Source: Glandiceps talaboti (Eukaryota; Hemichordata; Enteropneusta; Spengelidae). Taken from it: DNA of 64,000 nt. Below are positions 45,136-57,354 of the stretch, piece after piece. A program made the position numbers and the translations under genes. The notes beneath the pieces were generated by a model. That model was not told where the DNA came from. It worked only from the letters and a program-made list of their open reading frames with translations, and made no database searches. The DNA is taken from contig NC_135563.1 in NCBI RefSeq assembly GCF_964340395.1, positions 248,001 through 312,000 on the forward strand. Reading direction: 5' to 3'. The first letter of the stretch is position 1, and each line of letters opens with the position of its first letter.

Positions 45136-45139
45136 TAAT

Positions 45140-46575
45140 GGATAATTTGTATAATTCATTATTTTCAGTAATTAGGTTATCTTCAATTTCAATATACTTC
45201 AGTAGATATGTTAACATAACAAATTGCATATGTCCTATAAAATTTGTTGATGTACCTTACAGTGTTAATGAATAATTTGCATCAGGGTTCTCCACAATTT
45301 TGAAAAATAAAGGGGCACCATAATTTGCATATTTATTTGCATATCATTAGCATATTTCCAGATCATAATATTAGGAAGTGAAAAAAGTTTCCAAAATCAA
45401 AAACTCCTATTTTTTCATTCAGCAAACTAAAATCACTAAAATGTGTTGAGATCACCAATTTCCAAACCTTTAACATAATTCACAATGTAAAAATTTCAGG
45501 AAGGATGTTACACAGACGATAATACAGTAATGTTGGCAAGCATGTTTTACACACAGAAGTGACAACACATGGCATTGTTGATGTACATATTTGCACCTCT
45601 AGGCTAGCTATCACTTACATTTGTAGTTTTGAGTTGTTGGTTTCACCATGTAAATGTGCATGTCACATTTCCCTTTATTTCCCTTTCCCCTTTATTTCTC
45701 TAAAATTTGATACCTTTTTAATTTTCAAGAATGGAAAATGATTCTTCATCAAAATTTGCTGGAAATATGTACATTTTTAATGTGACGAATTTGGGCTAAG
45801 AATAACCGAATACGTTCAGTGCAAATGTACAGTCACAAACATGGCTGCCACATCGTGGTACTACGATTGCGATTCACATCCAAACGTGATCATTTAGGAC
45901 ATTCATTTTACCATGGAACCATACCAGAGTAGTTATTTCTAAAGAACATGTATAATTTTTAGGTTTTTGTTCGTATTTATCGATACAATGCAAAAATTGC
46001 CATGAAATCGTACATCGCCATACTGTATTACGTATACGGAAAGGCTTGGAAAATACCGTCTTGATATACCCGGCCATAGAAACTACAATGTACCAACGTA
46101 CTGTCTTCTACTTTGCGACGGTACTACATTTACTGTTTTTGTTTTGGCTACCATTGTTATAATCAATGCAATAAATAAGTTCATAAATGATGATAGACGC
46201 AGTGTTGCTGTTCACTTCCTTCATTAACGACATTGAATAGAATCTCTTGAAGGCATTCACGCCAAAACAAAGGGGTGATGTTGTGCAAACAAAGAGGCGG
46301 TCCTGTAAACAGAGGGGCAGTCCATGAAAACAGAGGGGTGGTGTGCCCCTCAAAAACCCCTCGTGGAGAACACTGTGCATACTTCAATTTCAATACAATT
46401 CAGTACACAAATCAATCATAAGAAATTGAATATGTCCTATAAAGTTTGTTGATGTACCTTACAGTGTCAAAGAATAATTTGCATAATTAATGATTTTGGT
46501 AATTAGGCTATATCTTAAGACTGCATACTTCAATTTCAATACAATTTAGTACATATGTTAAACATAACAGAGTGC
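45140..46575 (+). repeat. 147-bp satellite (R1), interrupted
   Basis: One unit at 45140-45282 and about one and a half at 46376-46575, separated by a hAT-like element. Confidence 0.85.
45283..46375. mobile_element. hAT-like nonautonomous element
   Basis: Ends CAGGGTTCTCCAC and GTGGAGAACACTG match in 12 of 13 inverted positions and begin with CAG, as hAT ends do. TGCAT occurs immediately outside both ends, shorter than the usual 8-bp hAT duplication, perhaps because about 70 bp of the satellite was lost at the site. Near the right end AGAGGGGCAGTCC / AGAGGGGTGG repeats occur. No transposase. Confidence 0.65.
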
Positions 46576-46683
46576 ATATGTGCTAAAAACTTTGATGAGA
46601 AGGGTCCGGCTCACAGCAGTCAGGCCCAACCGCCACTCACAATTGCCAACCTTGACTCAGAGGTTGTCGACCGTATATAACTA

Positions 46684-47433
46684 CAGTAAAACGTCGATTA
46701 TCCGAACGTCGAATATCCGAATTGATCGGTCATCTGAACTGACTACGTGTCCCCCGAAAAAATTTATTGTTCTGATGTCAAAGTAATGTTTCGGTAAAAA
46801 TGTGACGTTTGATTAATGACGATCGACATGTGAATGAGCGCGGTTTGTCTATGAGCGCGGTTTGTCTTGGAGCTACAGTGTGTATTGTTTGTAAACAATC
46901 ACTGTCCACCACTTGAATGACGTGATGTTAATGATGTACGGTAAAACAAAAGACGACTACATCGAGTGTGTTGAAACGATCACACTTTCAATAACATCTC
47001 AATAAAGTTGTTCTCCTATTGACCGCCCCGTTGTCTTTTGTCTTTTGTATGATTCATAAAAGATTTGAAATGATTGTGAAATGGTGAGAACAGCATGTCA
47101 CACTCAGACTATAGTGGCGACTTTCAAACAACTTGTCGGCATGAGATGTAACGCAACCGTAGTTGCAGCATTGCTATTTTGACCATTGACTGTGATACCG
47201 AAAAAATGATTGTCGGTCAGAAGTGAAATGATCGAAAAGATTTTCGAAGGTGTAAAACTTTTTCAGCTTCGGGTTACCTATAAATCTGCGATGTCTACGA
47301 AGGAATCCTCACTCGATTGTGAAACTGAAGATAAAGAAAACGATGTCCTGTGTGAACCAGTATATCCGAACTGACCGCATATCCGAACTAAATGCATGTC
47401 CCCGTAAGCGTTCGGATAATCAACGTTTTACTG
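46684..47433. mobile_element. Tigger/pogo-like nonautonomous element
   Basis: Ends CAGTAAAACGTCGATTATCC (46684) and, inverted at 47433, CAGTAAAACGTTGATTATCC; 25-bp TIRs with one mismatch, and TA on both sides (46682-46683, 47434-47435). 750 bp. Subterminal CCGAACT motifs repeat at both ends. No transposase frame. Confidence 0.85.
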
Positions 47434-47954
47434 TACTTGAAATGCATTTTTCTCTCTCACCTTGTGTTGATCCATCATTGTCACCAAAGTTTTCTGCCCA
47501 CACGTGAGTATTGATTTAAAATACAATGAAGTATAAAAATGTCTTTGAGAAAAGAACAATGTAGACCATTAATTACAATAATGACTAATACTGGACTATA
47601 AAGACGAAGTGTGAACTGACCACAGCTGACACTCAATCTGATTAAAATCCGATGTAGATGTCGGCTAATCGTGCATTGCTATCTTACCATCGTTATTTAG
47701 CTTGAATTGACCTTCGTAGTACATGTTTACATTTTTTAGCCCGATCGCCTCCTCTACATCTGAACACGCCACCATGCAAACGAATTTCTGCTCACTAAGA
47801 CACAGGCGACCAATCAGGTTGCGTCTTACTTGTCAGGGGCATACACGACGCATCAAACATCAACAAACATTGAATATCAACAGGAAGTCCAGTAATTGAA
47901 CTTCCAGAGCCGAAGTACAACGGCTCACAGTGGACGTGGACCTACCTTTACTAT

Positions 47955-48315
47955 TAATAATAATAATAATGTTGGTTTCTTATATAGCGCTTTCCCACAC
48001 CGTGCTCAAAGCGCTTTACAATTATTACCCCTGGCTCAGATCAGAACGGCACAACGGCCCTTTAGTCTTCCTCAACTCCCTGGGGAGCATACAATCCATT
48101 GCAGCCATTTCAGCGCATAGGATTAAAGCCTTCACATTGCAACCTACATCCTACCAGGTCCCCAATTATACAGCTGGGTTGACTGAAGCACAGTCGTGGT
48201 TCAAATCTTGCCCAAGGACTTTAGCCACTCAGAAACAAACAGCAGGCAGCGACAGGGCTCGAACCTGCAACCTGTAGATTCCAAGCCAGTCACGCCAACC
48301 ATTCACCCATCATGA
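47955..48315 (-). mobile_element. tRNA-derived SINE
   Basis: On the minus strand an A-box-like TGGCGTGACTGGCTTGG (48297-48281) and a B box GGTTCGAGCCC (48265-48255) are spaced as in a tRNA promoter. The body includes AAGCGCTTTGAGCACGGTGT and ends in a (ATT)n tail at about 47958-47972. Confidence 0.7.
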
Positions 48316-48679
48316 CTATTACTACATGGCGTTATTTGTGCACACACGCAACGTACGAAGTATTTCAAATGTGATTGCATTGCTATATATTTACGGTAAT
48401 TAAAGAATTCTTGTTTAGATGTACCTCTATGCATTTCGTCTTATGTACATGTTAGCTACATTGGAATGCGTTCCCCCCTCCCCCCCCCCCCCAGTGTCAA
48501 TGTTTATCTCAGTGAACGCCTACGCGTTTTCTGTAGTAGGCTTGAAGTATTGTATGATTCATAGCAATATTTGCCATAGTGCACAGTTGTGCTATATGAA
48601 TCCAGAAAAGAGAAAATTTAAGATACAATTTCTAAAAAAAAGTCCTTATCGTGAAAATTTCGGTCGCTTTGCATTGCAT

Positions 48680-48765
48680 TCAGGGTTCGAACGGTCCTGG
48701 AAAACCCTGGAATTTCAACCCTCTCTGGAAAACCCTGGAAAAATGCTCCCTACCCTGGAAAATGA
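48680..48765 (+). repeat. CCTGGAAAACCCTGGAA short repeats
   Basis: CAGGGTTCGAACGGTCCTGG followed by three CCTGGAAAA-type units. Probably a fragment of a dispersed element; only the repeats themselves are visible. Confidence 0.5.
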
Positions 48766-49039
48766 TCGTGATCGATTAATATTGACGAACGACATGTCTG
48801 TGCTTGAGCCACCCATTCTATGATTTATACACTGAGTCTCGTAAATGTGAAATGGCGAAATATTTTCAAAGTCTTTCGCCACCACGGTGAATCATGCTGA
48901 TTAAACCCAGACAGTCAACCGATCGTTCCACAAGAAACTTTGCCCACAGACCATATCTATGCATAGCTAGTTGAATGGGCGCCGCAATGTTTGTTTCGAT
49001 CTTGGCTATATTGCTACTCCGAGTCCAGTCGTCATTTCA

Positions 49040-49625
49040 GCGACATAATATTGTAAAAGTCCCGGGGGTAACAGTAGGTCTGTTAGTAAGGTAATCGTAA
49101 CATCTGAACATTGTAGTGAGTATCAAGTATCACCAACCACGACTAGAAATTGTTACAAGTTTGGCGCACAAGTTGACATACTACAAGCTCACGCATGGCA
49201 ATACTAGGGCCTTGGGAAGTGCAGTTCAATTTCCGGGTTGTGGAAGTGCGGTTTTGACTTTCATGTCGTCGATAAATGGGAATAAACTACCCTTTTTTAT
49301 GTTTGTCAGTACAGTAACATTCCTAAATGGTCAAGTTGAGTTGAGAAATCACGATGTTCTTCAACATGTGGCCGTATATAAACATCAAGACGCAAGGGCT
49401 GAACGTAATCAATTATTCATTACGCGAAATTGCGTTACGTAAATGACGTTTTTTAAGAAAAAAAAAGTTGTTGGTGACCTTTAAATTTAGCTACATCAAA
49501 ACATACAATAATGAGGACACAGTTTAGTTTTTAATTTTTTTTCTGGATATGTCTGAATTAGACTATACGAATGCTGTGACTCAAATCTTACAAGATCAAT
49601 GCACCAGCTTGACGAAACGACAACT
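49040..49625 (+). repeat. Dispersed repeat R6, copy 2
   Basis: Counterpart of 30440-31095, inside the Mutator-like element. Confidence 0.75.
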
Positions 49626-50208
49626 ACTAGTACTACGGGGATAGGACAGAGGTTTCTCCGTTTAATCTTAGCGTGCAAACGTGGTTTTAAAACGTCTTGA
49701 TTAGTGTCGCCTGTCTTTTAAATGTTTTGTGACATGTGGGAACCTTTGTTAATTTCTTCTCGTCCACATCAGACAATTAGATGTCATTCAAAATTATACT
49801 TTTAAGTGTATGAACCCTGTGCATTGCATGGTGTTGCGTACACTACAAACTGTATTCAGTCAGACGCAACCTGATTACGTTCGAGGAGAAGCCTACTACA
49901 GGGAACGCCTACGCGGTCAATTACTGGACTTCCTGTTGATATTCAATGTTTGTTGATGTTTGTTGATATTCGATGCGTACATTTATCGTGTATGCCCCTG
50001 ACAAGTAAGACGCAGCCTGATTGGTTGTGAGGCTCTGTGAGCAGTAATTCGTTTGAATGGGCGCCATCTCAGATGTAGAGGAGGCGATCAGGCTAAAAAA
50101 TGTAAACATGTACTACGAAGGTCAATTCAAGCTAAATAACGATGGTAAGATAGCAATGCACGATTAGCCGACATCTACATCGGATTTTAATCAGATTGAG
50201 CTGACACT

Positions 50209-51383
50209 ATACACATTGATATCTGCATGTACAGTATTGTGAATTACAGGTTAAACAAAAAGATGCTGCAGACTTTTGACTAGCATTCTTCAACATTGTC
50301 CAAAAAGTATAACAGCCTCATATACCTTTTTATAAAGTGTTGACATTGTGTCCGATCATTAGTTTTCTGTTCAATTTTACTCTGAAAACACTTTTAGTTA
50401 GTAGTTTAACATCGTACATAGCACGACGATGAAAACATGTAATTCCCAAAATGGTGGGTGGTGACGTCACAAAACTACCACAAGGTCTCACGTATCACAA
50501 GATTTCATCTACACGCAATGCGTATGTGTGGGTATATGCAACTTTTTAGAGTTTATTTAGTTTGAAATAATTTTAGCTTTTCTGAGAAAACTAATAAAAA
50601 AACTGTGATTGAACAAAATCGATGTGCAAAGATTGAGATTAGAGTTATAAATCTGTAGAGAAAGAAAACTTGGTTTTAACTTTTTCATTGGCAACTTTGA
50701 TCATACACCATGTACTTTGAGTGTACCATTAATTTATTCATGAATATTAAATATGCAAATTAGCATGAATATTAATTAGCGAGCAGGACTACTCTCTAAG
50801 GGTGACCTTTTTTTTTTGTTTCACATCTCCAGTGGAATAGTCAGGTGGGGCGGGCGGGCGGGCGAAATAAAACAAGCGACCTATCGGTCAGAATAGCTCT
50901 GCTGTTTGTTTTTTTAAAAATTTTTTTTACTTTGGTGACACGTAGAAGTGGTTCAGTTCTTCACTATGCAGTTTTGTTTTAGCGATGTAATAAAGTGGTT
51001 ACTGGTTTCATATGATGTCTCACTATAAAACACATTTTACACAGAAGTTGGTAATGTATTGTACTTTTATACCATAGTCACCATTTTATAACAAAAATCT
51101 ACTGTTATGAAAAATTGCACAAAATCTCTGAAAAAAATGACTGGGAAATGCACACAAGAAAAAGAAAAAAAAAGAAGATTTTGAGGTTGGCTATAAATAA
51201 TTCCAGTGTCTTACAGCTTTAACCCTGGAAAATTTTAATGATGAATGAAATAAACTAGGGATCTAAAATAATTTTGAGGCAATTCGAATTTCAATTTTCT
51301 AACAAATTTACCAAGTCAACAACATTCAACTTGTACTAGTTGTAGTAGATATATATAGGGAAGAAATGTATTAATCGCCATCT
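50209..51383. other. No recognised feature
   Basis: AT-rich, with a (GGGC)n tract at 50848-50862; no motif-bearing frame and no repeat match noticed. Confidence 0.5.
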
Positions 51384-52018
51384 TAGTTTCCGTACGGCGA
51401 CAATCCCAAGTACCCGGAAGAGAGTCATTCTTAGCCATACGTAGTCCTGCTTACATGACGGTGCACGAGTCTGTATTACTGACTTGACTCTAAACACGGA
51501 GGGAGGAGGGACAATTGTCAGAATCGAGTCCCGGATTACTCCGCATGCAAGCAGGACTAAGTCATACGTGACAGTGGTAACACTCTTTCATGTTCGATTA
51601 CCTTTCATAAAGAAAACACAACGAAATGGTTGAAGTGATCTTTTTTTTAAATTTCTTTTCATCACAAAAACAAAATCTGTGTGATCAAAAGTGTTGTAAA
51701 CTAAACCAGAAAGAATTATCGGACTGGCTAAACTTCCCGCTGAACTGGAGTAAGGTCCAAGCCTCGATAGTACGTGAGCAAATCGTCTCAAACTAGCGAT
51801 ACAACTTTCAAAATATAACTTGACATGTCTTCATTTGTTAGAGTTATACAATTCAAGACGGGTTTTCACTCGAAAAAAACAATTCTGTGAATAATGACAT
51901 TCTGAACGCAGCGATTTCTCGGACGATGTTAACACTGTAACGTATGGCTGGCAACGACTTGCTTCCGGGTTAGTCCCTCGTGCATCCGGGTACTTGAGAT
52001 TGTCGCCGTACGGAACTA
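51384..52018. mobile_element. Small TIR element (MITE-like)
   Basis: Ends TAGTTTCCGTACGGCGACAA and, inverted, TAGTTCCGTACGGCGACAAT extend to about 36 bp with three differences. 635 bp, no coding capacity. An inner inverted pair AGTCCTGCTT / AAGCAGGACT spans 51442-51560. Superfamily not determined. Confidence 0.7.
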
Positions 52019-52261
52019 CCACATCAGCAATTTTGACGCTGTAATTTTGCCACCAATATTGATCGTACAAAAACAAAACTCCATAAATGAACCACAAAGT
52101 ACTTTCCCTTTCAAAATGTGGTAATTTTAGAAAGAGTATTATCGTTTTTATTGACGACTGACTCTGTCAAAAATCGTCCCATACACTTCAGTTCAGGCAT
52201 TCAAACTTGATCATGATGAGGTGCATATACTGGAATGAACCATTCTGTAGGAGGGGTGGAT

Positions 52262-52862
52262 GGAGAATTGGATTTGAAGTTTACAACCCTTTTTCGAACA
52301 AATATTTGTCATTTGGGCGCACAATGCATAGAATTAAGACTATAGCACATATTACATTGCTTGTTTGACGTCAATAGTGTCTTTTGAAAAGTTGCACTTT
52401 ACCTAAAGTCTCGCGGACTGATTTCCAATATGGCGTCGGTCATAATACTCATTAACATATTCATTTTTTTTTCAAATTTCAAAAAAAAAATCATAAAAAA
52501 TAGAAGAGAAGACGTGCTGACTTGAAATTAACAAATCTAAGTAAGCTACCCTCTGTGCATCAACACACCACATATCAAAGCAATCTGACTTGAAGTTTAT
52601 GAGGAGTTGATGAAAATGTCATTTTTGGAAAAAAATCATAAAAAATTGAAAATGGCACAGATCAACTTGGCATGAACAAATCTGAATAGCCTCCCCCCAG
52701 GGAACATGCACACCAAATATCGAAGAATTCTGACTGTCACTTTCGGAGTAGATAGTGAAAATATAAAAGTTTGACGGACATCTATGATTCACTCTACTCT
52801 CTATACCTCAATACCCACCTATACCTAAAGCTACGCTTTCAGCTTTCGCTGACAGCGGAGCT
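52262..52862 (+). repeat. Dispersed 0.6-kb repeat R5, copy 2
   Basis: Counterpart of 14235-14842, ending GCTGACAGCGGAGCTAA. Confidence 0.85.
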
Positions 52863-55031
52863 AAAAAAAGGGGCAAGAAAAAAAAATCTGTATTTTTTCA
52901 GTTCTATTCTCTGTCCTTTCTGTCCTGTTAGTCTCTATACAACTTCTTTTCTCTTCTCTTTATTGAATCCTTGTTACAAGTCTCTTTCCTTCATTTTAGC
53001 AAGGTTGACAAGTCCGTAGAAAAACTTTGTAAGAAGGTGATTGAATACTTATCATCCTGATGGATGTATATCTGTAGCCATGAACTATTGTGTGATTTTA
53101 TCAGGAGTACTAATACATTCGTCCTATTAATCAAAGTGGCATTGCCATCGCTAACAATTTTTTCAAGTTATCCAATTTGAACTTTAGTATGTAACTTTTT
53201 GAAACACTTATGTGATTGTCATCAGTGTGCTAGATGAATTTTCATTTATATAAATCATTACTTCTAAGAAACATTTTTCTTCAGTGTGAACTTGTCAAAA
53301 TAACCCACCAGATAACATGTAAACATTTCTAGAAATCAGAACTCCTTTGGGATTTACTGTTTAAAAGTAATTAAAAGTAATAATGTAAACATCGGAACGT
53401 CTTCCAAGGTCATGCATGTCATGTGTCACGCTATGGAGTCGGTCATTTCCCCATGATAAAACTTATTTAAAGCTAAAAACTGTTCGGAATGCAGTATGAC
53501 TTTTACCAATTTTAAGCATAATTTTGAAAATGATGGAAATATTCTGAGCTATTATTACATTGCAGCAAAATGTACCGCGCGACGGTATTAATTTCGAGCC
53601 CTGTCCCTCATCAAACCTCAACGACTTCAGCCATGATGAAAGACACATGCTGCTCTGACATAACAAAGGGGGTGGGTGGGTGGGTGTGTGGGGGGGGGGG
53701 AGTAGATGGTAGTGTTCTGCCAAGGTTTCCAACAAGTGGGGACAAAGGCCCCTTGGTTGCAAAAAGTGGTGTCATTTGACAGGGAGTGGGGTCAATTATT
53801 ATTGTCTATGAAATATTCACATAGATTATCTCAGACCACTATAGAGATACTGTGGTCTGAGATATTCCATTACGTGTAGACCATTATTTAACTACATAAA
53901 AAAATTCCATTCATAATAACAGTTCCCAGTAACCTATTTTTTGAAAATTGTGTACTACACATTACACCTTAGAAAAAGAAGGCAATTAAGATTATATAAT
54001 TTTAAGTCATTTCTACAGAGTATATTATATATTGTTTAGAAAGATTGGACAGCCAGGTAGTCACAATTTTTAATCTGAATATCAATGAATAGCAGTGCTC
54101 AAATTTATAATTCCCTTTTTTGAGACAAGGACAAAGAACAACTTTAAAATAAGTCACAATGAACATATGATTGAATAAAAACTTTGAGAAATCCTAAACT
54201 TGTAACCACTTGTTTCATTTTTAAAATTGTTAGTACACTGCTGTGTTTATCATTCCCTCTTCAAATTCATGACATTTTGAAGAAAAAAAATCCCTGACTT
54301 TAAAAAGTACCAAATGTGAACGAAAAACTTACAAATAATACAGTCAAACAAACTTTAAAATAATTTATTTTTTATTAATTATCTGTTACTGGCTGTGTAT
54401 CATGATTTGGTCCTGCTATATCAAATGACAGCATAGTTACATACCGTATACGGAAAGCTGATTAGGTGTCCTTGAAACTCAGAACTTGAATCTTTAACTA
54501 AAACTATCAACAACGTCAAAGTTGGGATGCTTTGTAAATACCACATTAATTTTTTTCTGATTTGCACAACAAGTTCGTTCTTCATGTCTGACCGGGTGCA
54601 CATGCATCGGCCGTCTATAGTGGCCATGCCAGTGATTACGCATTGATTCAGTGCCCAACATTCACATGTGCCACTGTAAACATCATGCAACACGGTCTCC
54701 AAACACAGCTTTTTCGGAATCAAAATACACATGTACTCATTTAATCTAACCCATCAACAAATGAAAATCACAACCTGTCCCATAAATTTGGTTTACTAAG
54801 GCTTCTGAGCTGTGGCAGATAGATGTTCCGGTAGCAAGTTCAGTGTTTCGCACACATCAGTGAGTAGGTCAGAGGTCACGACAGTGACGGTAGACAAAAC
54901 ATGTGACGAGAGACGTCCATTTCGATGTCTCATCTACTCCCTCTAATGTTTCAATCAAAGTTGATCTTTTTGTGGCATTTTTTGTTAACAATAGAACTGC
55001 GCGTTGTCACTGTATCTTATATGATGTCAAC
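52863..55031. other. Mostly unassigned; hairpin and G-rich tract inside
   Basis: TTAATTTCGAGCCCTG at about 53589-53604 looks like one end of a hAT-type element, but no partner end was found. GGGGGTGGGTGGGTGGGTGT followed by ten G lies at 53667-53701. A perfect 13-bp stem (TATCTCAGACCAC / GTGGTCTGAGATA) spans 53827-53864. The 103-codon minus-strand frame at 54421-54732 has no recognised motif. Confidence 0.5.
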
Positions 55032-55052
55032 TACCGTAGCCGATGACGACAA

Positions 55053-55334
55053 ATCGGTCTTCTAATTCAAGTGTCGGTCTTCTAGTTCAAAAAAGCGGTC
55101 TTCTAATTCAAGTGTCGGTCTTCTAGTTCAAGTGTCGGTCTTCTAATTCAAAAATCGGTCTTCTAATTCAAGTGTCGGTCTTCTAGTTCAAGTGTCGGTG
55201 TTCTAATTCATGTGTCGGTCTTCTAGTTCAAGTGTCGGTCTTCTAGTTCAAGTGTCGGTCTTCTAATTCAAGTGTCGGTCTTCTAGTTCAAGTGTCGGTC
55301 TTCTAATTCAAGTGTCGGTCTTCTAGTTCAAGTG
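55053..55334 (+). repeat. 20-bp minisatellite, left arm
   Basis: Tandem TCGGTCTTCTAATTCAAGTG with A/G alternation at the ARTTC position and occasional AAAAA in place of AGTG. Confidence 0.97.
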
Positions 55335-55490
55335 TACTATACTATACTATACTATACTATACTATACTATACTGTACTATACTGTACTATACTATACTAT
55401 ACTGTACTGTACTGTACTGTACTGTACTATAATATACTATACTATACTATACTATACTATATACTATATACCATAATATACTATACTTTA
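55335..55490. repeat. (TATAC)n array
   Basis: Pentanucleotide ACTAT repeats with ACTGT variants. Similar arrays at 56320-56590, 57140-57280 and 58145-58250; at about 57250 and in the right arm the strand polarity is reversed. Confidence 0.95.
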
Positions 55491-56163
55491 TCACATAAAT
55501 ACGTGCATATCTTCTACTGTGTGACGTCAAACAGGGGTGATTTCAGAGCATATCACCCCTGTTCTACCGAACTATTTTTTCTCCATACCGTTGTTTGAGT
55601 GTTCGTGTCAATCCTATCGTAATAATTATGTGCTTTCAAAACGTAAATGCATACATTACGTTAGTAATGTTACATATATCCTTGGATGGCATGAGTTTCA
55701 TACGTAGAGGTCCTTTTATTTTTATTTGATACATTTTATTCTATTTAAAAATCACGTAGATTATCGATGTAGCAGTCGGCAAGCTTACTTCCGATTTTCC
55801 GTCGAGCTCAGATCTCCGAACTTACACAACTTGAGAAAATATTATTAAAATGACGGCACAAAAGTCGTATTCAGACAATTCTACTTACGTTTTAAACTAA
55901 ATTCGATATTACATGTACATCGCAAGGTTATAACCGATAATTTTGGTTGAGAAACCACACAACAGTATGACCGATACCATACATGGTAAGCTTGACCTCG
56001 CGACAGGTCACGCGATTATGTAATTTGCATAGCCATCGGGCGCAATTTTTTAATACGCGATGAAGAATATATTGCGATGAAATGATGCAGTATTCGTAAA
56101 ATACGATTTAAAATTTTAGAAAAATACGGGGAAATACTTAGTTATGTGATAAATATATAATTC

Positions 56164-56306
56164 CATGAAATCAATGTTAGTTTTACGTCATAATGCTCCT
56201 CGTATGATTCTGCGGACTACAAATTCCCGCCTACCGGCTCGAATTTGTATTAGTCCGCGGAATCATACTCGGAGCATTATGACGTAAAACTAACATTGAT
56301 TTCATG
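56164..56306. repeat. Long hairpin, 56-bp arms
   Basis: Arms 56164-56219 and 56251-56306 (CATGAAATCAATGTTAGTTT ...) match with about three differences. The 31-base loop contains CAAATTC / GAATTTG. Confidence 0.95.
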
Positions 56307-56591
56307 GGATTATATATAAATACTATATACTATACTATACTATACTATACTATATACTATATACTATATTATACTATATACTATACTATACTATACTATA
56401 CAATACTATATTATACTATACTATATACTATATACAATACTATATAATATATACTATATACTAGATTATACAATATATACTATGCACTATATACTACATG
56501 TATGCTATACTATATACTATACTATACTATACTATATACTTTACTATACTATACTATACTATACTATATACTATACTATATACAATACTTA

Positions 56592-56733
56592 AACAATAAT
56601 GTACGCCCTCCCAGCCCATAATGGACGAAAGCAAACTTTGAACGACATAATGGGCGAGGTGACAGCCGAGCCCATTATGGAGTGCAGCGTTTGCTTGAGT
56701 CCATTATGGACTGGGAGGGCATACATTATTGTT
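56592..56733. repeat. Long hairpin, about 70-bp arms
   Basis: AACAATAATGTACGCCCTCC at the left pairs with GGAGGGCATACATTATTGTT at the right. The middle, ATGGGCGAGGTGACAGCCGA and GCCCATTATGG, is itself inverted. CCATAATGG-type words occur six times. Confidence 0.92.
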
Positions 56734-57354
56734 ATTATTTTATAGTTTTGCCAATTCCAGTGAATTTGTAGACCGAGAAACGCAAAACAACGTATAATAT
56801 ACACAGCGCTGAACATCGTCTGCCATGTTCGGCCCGGAAGCTGAATACTAAACATAGCGACACACGTACGTACACGTACACACACATATACACTTCAATG
56901 AACTGCTGTGAAGACAAACTTGTTTCATGAATGCGTTGTATTTTTAAACAGTGGAAATGACAATCATAAGTAACAACATACATTTCGAAAAAATACCTAG
57001 TCGTATGAAGAAACAAAACAAATAAGCTTGTATTGTTATGCTCGTTCCGGGGCCGCGATGCTCAATAATGGAGTACATTATCAGTAATAATGTACAGCGA
57101 TGACGTCACAAAATTCACTGGAATTGGTAATGCTATAATATAATATGCTATATACTATACTATATTATACTATACTATATAGGTTACTATACTATACTAT
57201 ATACTATACACTATACTATACTATATATACTATATACTATACTACACTATAGTGTAGTATAGTATAGTATAGTATTCCCGTATTTGTTTGCCCAGAATTT
57301 ACTTGTGTTGTTCATCAAATAGAGATGCCAGGATTATGATAGTGGACTCAAGTT

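Larger units (their letters stand above)
47634..50198. mobile_element. Mutator-like element with long TIRs
   Basis: Left arm 47634-47898 and right arm 49918-50198 are inverted repeats of about 265-281 bp (outer CAATCTGATTAAAATCCGAT, inner CAATTACTGGACTTCC). AGCTGACACT stands directly outside both ends (47624-47633, 50199-50208), giving a duplication of 8-10 bp, the ambiguity being a T/A at the junction. Long TIRs with about 9-bp duplications point to Mutator. The interior has a SINE, an R6 copy and no transposase. Confidence 0.78.

Noticed and set aside
47440-47512. Splice-like signals around CTTGTGTTGATCC on either strand
   Set aside because: The candidate exon is 33-70 bp, lies at the edge of a transposon, and gives no recognisable peptide.
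53589-53604. Lone hAT-type end TTAATTTCGAGCCCTG
   Set aside because: Suggestive of a known kind of terminal repeat, but no matching opposite end or target duplication was found, so no element is called.
54421-54732. 103-aa minus-strand ORF with several cysteines
   Set aside because: No recognisable motif, no splice or repeat context, composition as expected by chance in AT-rich DNA.
55332-55598. 88-aa ORF MYYTILYYTILYY...
   Set aside because: Translation of the TATAC microsatellite.
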